The notes under the pieces: model-generated
Database searches by the model: none
What the model saw: only the letters and a program-made list of their open reading frames with translations
What the model was told of the DNA's origin: nothing
Part shown: piece after piece, positions 1-6,521 of the stretch
Layout of the letters: the number at the start of each line of letters is the position of its first letter
Position numbering within the stretch: the stretch's first letter is position 1
NCBI GenBank assembly: GCA_019237595.1
Contig: JAFAGU010000123.1
Coordinates: 1-7,423 of the forward strand
Source of the DNA: Betaproteobacteria bacterium
Lineage (GTDB): Bacteria; Pseudomonadota; Gammaproteobacteria; Burkholderiales; SG8-39
Direction of reading: 5' to 3'
DNA length: 7,423 bases
Translations under genes and position numbers: made by a program

Positions 1-490
1 CGCTCATGGATCGCATGCTCACGCCGCATCGCGCGCCGCGGATCGAGCCCGTGAGCATCCACGAAGTCCTCGAGCGCGTGCGCAGCCTGGTCGGCGCGGA
101 GTTCTCGATGGAGGTGACGCGCGATTACGACCCGAGCCTTCCAGACGTCCTGGCCGACCGCGAGCAGCTCATCCAGGCGGTGTTGAACATCGCCCGCAAC
201 GCCGCGCAGGCGGGCGCCCGAAATGTCGGATTTGTGACGAGGGCGCTCCGCCAGGTGACCATCCTCAAGCACCGCTACAAGCTGGCACTAGAATTGCAGG
301 TAGTGGACGACGGGCCCGGCGTGCCGATCGAGATCCAGGACCGGATCTTCAATCCGCTCGTTTCGGGCAGGGAAGGCGGAACCGGCTTGGGGCTCTCGCT
401 CGCGCAGACGTTCGTGCAGTATCACCACGGCGTCATCGAGTTCGAGTCCCGCCCGGGCCGCACAATATTCAGGATCCTCCTGCCACTAAC

Positions 491-494
<4 letters not shown>
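1..494 (+). CDS. ntrB: Nitrogen regulation sensor histidine kinase NtrB (GlnL), C-terminal part
   Basis: This is the 3' end of ntrB, whose 5' part lies outside the window; the reading frame is open from the first complete codon at base 3. NtrB is the cytosolic kinase/phosphatase that phosphorylates NtrC under nitrogen limitation and is controlled by PII protein. About 163 residues are visible. Counting from the Met at base 6 they show the end of the dimerisation region (DRMLTPHR, typical of NtrB), a DYDPSLP motif at 40-46, the ATP-binding N box around N61/N65 (LNIARNAAQA), the G1 box DDGPGVP at 101-107, and the F/G2 region FNPLVSGREGGTGLGLS at 115-131. The phosphorylated histidine (H box) and the PAS domain must be upstream, off the window. 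The TGA stop overlaps the ntrC ATG (ATGA), so the two genes are co-translated. The Met at base 6 is internal, not a start. The family call is secure. Confidence 0.95.
283..298 (+). promoter_or_regulatory. Candidate sigma54 (-24/-12) promoter inside ntrB, facing ntrC
   Basis: The bases TGGCAC-TAGAA-TTGCA match the sigma54 core consensus TGGCAC-N5-TTGCW exactly, with a preceding pyrimidine (C282) as in the extended consensus. The GG (284-285) and GC (296-297) doublets have the required 12-base offset. Predicted transcription start is near base 309, about 180 bases before the ntrC ATG. The site is within the ntrB codons for LALELQ, which are GCA, CTA, GAA and TTG here, although the surrounding genes prefer GC-ending codons. 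NtrC activates sigma54 promoters, so autoactivation of ntrC is plausible. I found no convincing NtrC enhancer palindrome (GCAC...GTGC) upstream within the window. The match is seen directly; function is inference. Confidence 0.5.
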
Positions 495-1888
<1,394 letters not shown>

Positions 1889-1898
1889 AATCGCCGCG

Positions 1899-2984
1899 GT
1901 GAAGCTGTCGGTCGTCGTCCCGGTCTACAACGTCGAGCGCTACCTCGCCCAGTGCCTGGACAGCCTCTTCGCGCAGACGCGTCCCGTCGAGGAGATCATC
2001 GCCGTCGACGACTCCGACGACTCCTCGAGCGCGATCCTTTCGAGCTACGCGTCGTCCCGCGCGGTGTTGCGCGTCGTGCGGGGCCCGGGAAAGGACGTGA
2101 ATGCCGCGCGAAACCTGGGCGTCGAGCTCGCGAGCGGCGAGTGGCTCGCGTTCGTCGATGCCGACGACTTCGTCGATCCGCCTCGCTTCGAGCGGCTGCT
2201 GTCCCTCGCCGAGCGGCATTCGGCCGACATGGTCGTCGGAAACGGGCGCTATCACTACGAAGGCGCGAAGCCCGACCGGCCGATCTACGTTGACCATCCT
2301 CCGGCGGGACCGATGCCTGGAGCCGAATGGCTCGCGCGCAAGCTGGAGGCACGCAGCTTCCTGCACGCGGTTTGGATGCATGTCTATCGACGCGACTTCC
2401 TTCTGGCGAACGGCATGCGCTTTCCCGACGGCGTGCTGCACGAAGATGTCGTCTGGACGACGAGGGCGCTGGTGGCAGCAAGGACAATCGCCTACGACGA
2501 TGCGCCGCTCTATGCTTATCGTGCCGCTGCTCCTGCGAGAGCGCCGGACCCGGTGACCTCCGGAGACGCTGCGGCGGAGCGCTCGGCTGGCACTCGCACC
2601 ATGGCCTATGTGCTGAGGAACCGCGACCGCTTCAGCGCCGCCGCGATCGACGAACGGACGAAGCGGGTCATCGAGGGCGCGAAGTTCAACGCGACGACGC
2701 TCGCGTACATCGCGGCGCAATGCGGCGAATCGTCCGTGGCGCGGGCGATCCGCTGGCAGCTCGTCGATGGCGGCCTCTCCGTTTTCCACAAGATCCGCCA
2801 GTTGTCGGATCCGGCGCTCAGGCGCGACGAGTGGCGCAAGACCCGGCGAGATGGCTTCCTTGCCCTGCTATGGCGGAACGCGGTGGACGCGCGGCAGCGA
2901 CGGAAGATCGCCGCGCGCTACTTGCGGACGGTGCTCGCGGGCGGTTTCACCTGGTCAGCGAAGCGCGCCGGGCCGGGCGCGTAG
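1899..2984 (+). CDS. Family 2 glycosyltransferase (GT-A fold)
   Basis: The 361-residue protein is a GT2 enzyme that transfers a sugar from a nucleotide-sugar donor to a glycan or lipid-linked acceptor, presumably at the cytoplasmic face of the inner membrane. The start MKLSVVVPVYNVERYLAQCLDSL is the typical GT2 N-terminus. The nucleotide-binding acidic pair is D37-D38 (AVDDSDDSS, where most relatives have DDGSTDGS). The segment NAARNLGVELASGEW at 68-82 precedes the metal-binding DXD motif VDADD at 86-90. A later HED motif (181-183) is typical of this group. No transmembrane segment is evident. The C-terminal third (about 210-361) is Arg- and Ala-rich, and the usual YR.R.GS motif after LYAYR is not recognisable, so the acceptor is unknown. 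The start is GTG, 10 bases after the ntrC stop, without a visible Shine-Dalgarno, so the gene is probably cotranscribed with ntrBC. Its 3' end overlaps the convergent nucleotidyltransferase gene. Donor and product cannot be read from the sequence. Confidence 0.9.
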   Translation: MKLSVVVPVYNVERYLAQCLDSLFAQTRPVEEIIAVDDSDDSSSAILSSYASSRAVLRVVRGPGKDVNAARNLGVELASGEWLAFVDADDFVDPPRFERLLSLAERHSADMVVGNGRYHYEGAKPDRPIYVDHPPAGPMPGAEWLARKLEARSFLHAVWMHVYRRDFLLANGMRFPDGVLHEDVVWTTRALVAARTIAYDDAPLYAYRAAAPARAPDPVTSGDAAAERSAGTRTMAYVLRNRDRFSAAAIDERTKRVIEGAKFNATTLAYIAAQCGESSVARAIRWQLVDGGLSVFHKIRQLSDPALRRDEWRKTRRDGFLALLWRNAVDARQRRKIAARYLRTVLAGGFTWSAKRAGPGA

Positions 2985-3668
2985 ATAGGCGTCCGTCTCC
3001 GCGAGGCCGCCGGGCGATCCGACTTCGTAGAACCGCTCGCCGACTTCGACGCCCGCTACGCGGCCGGCGGCGGCCAGAGGGCCGAGTAGGTCGGCCAGAT
3101 CAAAAGACACATCGGCGGGTCGATCGGCGATGAGCGATGCTCGGAGCGCCGTTAATCCATAGTCGATGTACCGCATCGCGGGCGAGCGATGCTTCTTGTC
3201 GTAGACCAGCACCTTGCCGTTGGCATACTCGATGTTGCTCGCGTCCCAGCGGTCCTCGTTTCGGAACACGGTCATGAGCGCCGGGAAGAGCGAGGCGCGA
3301 AAGGCGGCCTCGATCGCCTTGTAGTCGCACGGGAGGTAGGAGTCGCCGTTCAGCACGAAGAACGCTTCGCCTAGGAAAGGAAGCGCGCGACGCAAGGCGC
3401 CGCCGGTGCCGAGAAGCCGCTTGCCGTCGGTGGAGTACCGTATCCGCACGCCCCGGGAAGCGCCGTCGCCAACGTGTCGCTCGATCTGATCTCCAAGAAA
3501 TCCGACGCAGAGCACGACTTCGCGGTATCCATGCCGGGCGAGGAGCTCCAGTTGGTGGTCGATGAACGGTCGCCCGGCGACCTCGATGAGCGACTTCGGG
3601 ATCTTTTCGGTCACCGGGCGGAGGCGCGTCGCCAGCCCTCCGGCCAGGATGGCGACCGGCAGGCTCAC
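2955..3668 (-). CDS. Sugar-1-phosphate nucleotidyltransferase (HddC-like)
   Basis: This 237-residue protein belongs to the sugar-phosphate nucleotidyltransferase family, which couples a sugar 1-phosphate to an NTP and releases pyrophosphate. The N-terminal signature LAGGLATRLRPVT (9-20) with PKSL at 24-27 binds the nucleotide; LLGTGGAL is at 85-92. The metal-binding aspartate is D109 in VLNGDS, followed by YIDYG at 168-171 and the C-terminal FYEVGSP at 213-219. Length and motifs resemble HddC, the D-glycero-D-manno-heptose 1-phosphate guanylyltransferase. Substrate and nucleotide are inferred mainly from the adjoining HddA-like kinase, and a hexose-1-phosphate enzyme is possible. The GTG start at 3668 overlaps the kinase TGA (GTGA); it places the first strand SLPVAILAGG at the very N-terminus as usual, and an AAGG lies 10 bases upstream. 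The frame stays open further upstream, but that region is kinase coding sequence in another frame. It is the last gene of the operon, and its final 30 bases overlap the convergent glycosyltransferase gene. Confidence 0.87.
   Translation of the reverse strand: MSLPVAILAGGLATRLRPVTEKIPKSLIEVAGRPFIDHQLELLARHGYREVVLCVGFLGDQIERHVGDGASRGVRIRYSTDGKRLLGTGGALRRALPFLGEAFFVLNGDSYLPCDYKAIEAAFRASLFPALMTVFRNEDRWDASNIEYANGKVLVYDKKHRSPAMRYIDYGLTALRASLIADRPADVSFDLADLLGPLAAAGRVAGVEVGERFYEVGSPGGLAETDAYLRARPGALR
2964..2981. terminator. Weak hairpin in the convergent gene overlap
   Basis: CGCGCC at 2964-2969 pairs with GGCGCG at 2976-2981, giving a 6-bp stem with a 6-base loop. It lies within the 30-base tail-to-tail overlap of the glycosyltransferase and nucleotidyltransferase genes, where a bidirectional terminator would be expected. 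Neither side has a T-run, so it is not a standard intrinsic terminator. It may be chance in GC-rich DNA. Confidence 0.2.
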
Positions 3669-4645
3669 GACAGGACGACCTTGGTGCCCTCGAAATCGAA
3701 GCGGAAGCGCACTTCCTCGAGGCCTGCCTTCGCCATGGCATGCCGCAGGCGGTTGCGGTCGGAGGCGTAGAAGAGCAGGAACCCGCCGCCACCGGCTCCG
3801 ACGAGCTTGCCGCCGATGGCGCCGTGGCGGCGGCCAAGCTCGTACCACTCGTCGATCTTCGGGTTCGTCATCCCGCTCGAGCGGCGCTTCTTGTGCTCCC
3901 AATGCTCGTGCATGAGCTCGCCGAAGAGCGCGGCGTTGCCATCGCGAAGCGCCTTCTCGCCGCGCATCCCCAGCTCCTTCACGTAGTGGAGATTCTCCAG
4001 CATGGCGCGGTCGTGGCCTTCGCTGCGGGTCTTCTGGTCCTGGAGGATGGAGCCTGCGCTGCGCGAGAAGCCGGTGAAGAAGAGCAGCAGGTTGTCCTCG
4101 AGATCGAACATCGTGTCGACCGCGAGCGGCAGCGGCTCGGCCTGCACGGTGCCGTCGCGCGCGAAGCGAAAGCACGTGATGCCGCCATACGCCGCGATGT
4201 AAGGGTCCTGCTTGCCGATCGGCTCGCCGAGCCGGTCGATCTCGATGTGGCAGGCGAGCTCGGCGAGCTCGCGCGGATGCAGGAGCCGCATGCGGTGCGC
4301 GTAGAGCGCCTTGAGAAGCGCCGTGGTGAAGCTCCCCGACGAGCCCAGCCCCGTTCCCGCAGGAATGTCGGCGAGCGTCGTGATCTCGATTTGCGGCGTC
4401 TTGAAGCCGAGCAGCGCGATCGCTTCCCGCAGGATCGGATGGCGCACGTCCGCGGCGGCCTCCACATGCTCGAGCTGCGAATACTTGAGGTAGATCCCCG
4501 GCGTGAACGGGCGCATCACGGTGACGTAGACGTACTTGTCGATCGCCGCCGCGACGAGCGAGCCTTCGTGCTCGCGATAGTAGGAAGGCAGGTCGGTCCC
4601 GCCGCCGCCGAGCGTGATCCGGAGCGGGCTTCGCGTGATGATCAC
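3665..4645 (-). CDS. GHMP-family sugar kinase (HddA-like, D-glycero-D-manno-heptose 7-phosphate kinase type)
   Basis: This 326-residue protein is a GHMP-superfamily small-molecule kinase. The N-terminus IITRSPLRITLGGGGTDLPSYY is the hallmark of the HddA/fucokinase-like group. GHMP motif 2, the ATP phosphate loop PAGTGLGSSGS, is at 95-105, and motif 3, KLVGAGGGGFLLF, at 280-292. In the HddA pathway the enzyme converts D-glycero-D-manno-heptose 7-phosphate to the 1,7-bisphosphate on the way to GDP-heptose. The directly downstream HddC-like nucleotidyltransferase fits that role, but GmhA and GmhB are not seen here, so another sugar (for example a free 6-deoxy sugar) cannot be excluded. The GTG start at 4645 overlaps the TGA of the preceding oxidoreductase gene and has a GAGGA Shine-Dalgarno seven bases upstream. 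The longer open frame upstream is an out-of-frame shadow of that gene. Family call is strong; substrate is inferred. Confidence 0.9.
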   Translation of the reverse strand: MIITRSPLRITLGGGGTDLPSYYREHEGSLVAAAIDKYVYVTVMRPFTPGIYLKYSQLEHVEAAADVRHPILREAIALLGFKTPQIEITTLADIPAGTGLGSSGSFTTALLKALYAHRMRLLHPRELAELACHIEIDRLGEPIGKQDPYIAAYGGITCFRFARDGTVQAEPLPLAVDTMFDLEDNLLLFFTGFSRSAGSILQDQKTRSEGHDRAMLENLHYVKELGMRGEKALRDGNAALFGELMHEHWEHKKRRSSGMTNPKIDEWYELGRRHGAIGGKLVGAGGGGFLLFYASDRNRLRHAMAKAGLEEVRFRFDFEGTKVVLS

Positions 4646-5637
4646 CGGACGTTCCTCGCGTACACGGCCTCTACGATCTCGAGCGCGCGACGCGCACTCT
4701 CGAGGCCGGCATCCGGCTCGCGTCCCAGGCGAATGTCTTCCAGGAAGGTCGAGAACTCCACTGCCCAGGAGCGATCCGCCATCGGGTACTCCCAGATGGT
4801 GGTCTCCGGCGGCCCCATCTCGGGCCGCATTGCGTAGTGCGCGAGACGCTCGACGCCGTAGCTCCCGCCGAGGCCGTCGACCTGGAGCTTTCCCTTCTTC
4901 CCATAGAGCTCGAGCGAAAAAAGGTTCTTCCATTCCGTGCAGCTCACGTGCAGGAAGGCAGCCTGGCCGCCTTTCGTCCGCAGAAGCAGGAATGCGTTGT
5001 CGTCCACTGCCATGTCCCAGAAGTAGGTCGGCGCGTAGCCGTCGATCTGCTCGAACTCGCCGAGGAAAAGCCTCGCGAGGTCGATGAGGTGCACGCCCTG
5101 GTCGATGAGCTCGCCACCGCCCGCTTTTGCCGGGTCGGCGCGCCACTCGCGGTCGTAGCCGGGACGGCCGCCGTGCCCATAGCGGCCGCGGAGGAACATG
5201 AGCTCGCCGAGCGCCCCGCTGCGAACGAGCTCCGCTGCCTTCAGTAGTGCGGGGTGGTAGCGATGGTTGAAGCCCACGCGCACTCGCACGCCGGTCTTGC
5301 GCGCCGCCTCAGCCAGGGGCGCGAGCTCCGCGGCGCGCCGCGCGGCTGGCTTCTCCACGAGCACGTGCTTGCCGGCGCGCACCGCTTCGAGCGCGATGGG
5401 ACATAGCTGGTCGTTCGTTGTCGCGACGATGACGACCTGCACGTCGCGGTTGGTTGCCGCTGCATGCCAATCGGACGTCGCGCGCGCCGCATGGGCGGCC
5501 GCCGCGCGCTCGGCGCGCGCGAGGTCGAGGTCGGCGCAAACCAGGAGCCGCGCGCCGTCAAGCGACTGCGAGCGCTTGAAGCCGACGCCGCCGCAGCCGA
5601 TCAAGGCGACTCCCGGTCCCGCGTGGGTCCCGCTCAC
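4642..5637 (-). CDS. Gfo/Idh/MocA family NAD(P)-dependent oxidoreductase
   Basis: This 331-residue protein is a Gfo/Idh/MocA dehydrogenase, which oxidises or reduces a sugar or sugar-nucleotide carbonyl/hydroxyl with NAD(P). The Rossmann loop IGCGGVGFKR is at 13-22 (GxGGxG), and the acidic residue after strand 2 is D36 (CADLD), which favours NAD. The family signature VLVEKPAA is at 92-99 with K96. The C-terminal domain carries GGGELIDQGVHLIDL at 173-187, where D179 and H183 are the usual catalytic region residues, then a beta-sheet substrate domain (YFWDMAVDDNAFLL, LHVSCTEWKNLFSLELYG). I chose the GTG at 5637. It overlaps the SDR gene stop as GTGA, like the next two junctions, and has GGGGAG four bases upstream. 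A GTG at 5649 would add four residues but has no ribosome binding site. Substrate is unknown. Its position between SDR and kinase suggests it modifies the sugar made by this operon. Confidence 0.9.
   Translation of the reverse strand: MSGTHAGPGVALIGCGGVGFKRSQSLDGARLLVCADLDLARAERAAAAHAARATSDWHAAATNRDVQVVIVATTNDQLCPIALEAVRAGKHVLVEKPAARRAAELAPLAEAARKTGVRVRVGFNHRYHPALLKAAELVRSGALGELMFLRGRYGHGGRPGYDREWRADPAKAGGGELIDQGVHLIDLARLFLGEFEQIDGYAPTYFWDMAVDDNAFLLLRTKGGQAAFLHVSCTEWKNLFSLELYGKKGKLQVDGLGGSYGVERLAHYAMRPEMGPPETTIWEYPMADRSWAVEFSTFLEDIRLGREPDAGLESARRALEIVEAVYARNVR
4653..4657 (-). promoter_or_regulatory. Ribosome binding site of the GHMP kinase gene
   Basis: The minus strand reads GAGGA here, seven bases before the GTG at 4645-4643. 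It is the clearest Shine-Dalgarno in the operon and fixes the kinase start at the GTGA overlap, not at any upstream in-frame start codon. Confidence 0.65.
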
Positions 5638-6521
5638 TTGTCTCCCCACGCGAAGCCGCGGTCCCTGGCCACGATGCGGCGAAGCGTGTACACGTCGCTT
5701 TCACGCAGCTCCCGGAGATGCTCGGGAAACGATTCCCAGTCGTCCCACACCGCAGCAATGAGTTTCCCGGTGATGCCGTCGCTTCGCGGCGAGGCGAGGA
5801 AGACCGCGAGCTTCGCCGGCACTTCGAGCGGCACGCCGCCACGGTCCTTCTGGCGTTGCGCGGCTTCGTGCGCCGCCTGGCCGACCGCCTGCGCGCCTGC
5901 CTCGAGGACATCGTCCAGCAACCTGGTATTGAGCGCGCCGGGGGCGATGCAGTTCACGTCGATATGCCATGGCGCAAGCTCGACCGCGAGGGTCTCGGCG
6001 AGCCGGACCACCGCCGCCTTGGACGCGGCGTATGCGCTCATGCCCGGCATGGGCTTCGTCGCGCCGCCGCCCGAGAGCTGGATGATCTTCCCGTAGCGCC
6101 GGGATTTGAGATGCGGAAGTGCCGCGCGAACGAGGAGCGCCGAGCCGAGGAGATTGACCGATACCGCGCTCGCCCAGTCTTCCCAGGCGACGGCATCGAG
6201 GGAGCCCTTCGCTCCGTGAACTCCGGCGTTGTTCACCAGGATATCGATCTTCCCGAAGCGTTCGAGCGCGGCCGCCACGACGCGCTTCGTATCGTCCGCG
6301 CTGGCCACATCGGCGCTAAGCGCGAGGACGCGTGCCGCCGCGCCGTCAGCGCAACGGGCGAGCTGGCGAGCGGCCTCGTCGACGCGTGCCGCTCTACGGG
6401 CGAAAAGAACGACGCTTGCTCCTGCGCGCAGGTACGCCTCCGCGATCGCCAATCCGAGGCCCTCGCTCGCGCCCGAGATGATCGCCACGCGCCCGGCAAG
6501 CACGAGGTCAGGCGCCGCCAT
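5634..6521 (-). CDS. Short-chain dehydrogenase/reductase (SDR) family oxidoreductase
   Basis: This 295-residue protein is a classical SDR that uses NAD(P) to oxidise or reduce a hydroxyl/keto group, here probably on a sugar or sugar nucleotide. The cofactor loop SGASEGLG is at 16-23 (family TGxxxGxG). ARR at 41-43 after strand 2 suggests NADP preference. ADV is at 70-72 and NNAG at 97-100. The catalytic set is S150 (LSGGGA), Y164 and K168 (YAASK). Beyond the usual core of about 250 residues there is a C-terminal tail of about 35 residues, starting WDDWESFPEHLRELRESDVY, rich in aromatic and charged residues. The ATG at 6521 directly abuts the TGA of the upstream epimerase gene (TGA-ATG, zero spacing), with only a distant GAGG upstream, so translation is probably coupled. 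Its stop overlaps the GTG of the Gfo/Idh gene. The actual reaction is not readable from the sequence. Confidence 0.9.
   Translation of the reverse strand: MAAPDLVLAGRVAIISGASEGLGLAIAEAYLRAGASVVLFARRAARVDEAARQLARCADGAAARVLALSADVASADDTKRVVAAALERFGKIDILVNNAGVHGAKGSLDAVAWEDWASAVSVNLLGSALLVRAALPHLKSRRYGKIIQLSGGGATKPMPGMSAYAASKAAVVRLAETLAVELAPWHIDVNCIAPGALNTRLLDDVLEAGAQAVGQAAHEAAQRQKDRGGVPLEVPAKLAVFLASPRSDGITGKLIAAVWDDWESFPEHLRELRESDVYTLRRIVARDRGFAWGDK
5642..5647 (-). promoter_or_regulatory. Ribosome binding site of the Gfo/Idh oxidoreductase gene
   Basis: The minus strand reads GGGGAG, then ACAA, then the GTG at 5637. The spacing is slightly short but the purine run is strong. It favours the start at 5637 over the in-frame GTG at 5649, which overlaps this motif. 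Confidence 0.5.

Noticed and set aside
2506..2590. Possible compensating frameshifts in the GT2 gene, where LYAYR is followed by an unusual Ala/Pro-rich stretch
   Set aside because: The other two frames do not restore a YR.R.GS-like motif, and the frame stays open with normal codon use, so natural divergence is more likely.
2584..2600. Second TGGCAC sequence as a sigma54 -24 element
   Set aside because: No TTGC lies at the required spacing downstream, and the position is in the middle of the GT2 gene.
2327..3133. 268-codon plus-strand open frame overlapping the GT2 gene and running beyond it
   Set aside because: It is Arg/Ala-rich and out of frame with a clear GT2 protein, with no domain or ribosome binding site. 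It is a shadow frame.
3669..4175. Upstream extension of the nucleotidyltransferase frame (406 residues in total)
   Set aside because: The extra 169 residues are kinase coding sequence read in another frame and are Arg-rich. The family starts at the LAGG motif, which follows the GTG at 3668.
3740..4837. 365-codon plus-strand open frame opposite the kinase and Gfo/Idh genes
   Set aside because: The translation is low-complexity, rich in Ala, Arg, Glu, Val and Leu with no motif, and it mirrors the kinase on the other strand, where all motifs are intact.
4646..5146. Upstream extension of the kinase frame (493 residues in total)
   Set aside because: The extension is the Gfo/Idh gene in another frame. 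Homologous kinases begin at IITRSPLRI, right after the GTG at 4645 with its GAGGA site.
5638..5649. Alternative GTG start at 5649 for the Gfo/Idh gene
   Set aside because: It has no Shine-Dalgarno and overlaps the GGGGAG motif that serves the GTG at 5637. The four extra residues add nothing recognisable. It is not fully excluded.
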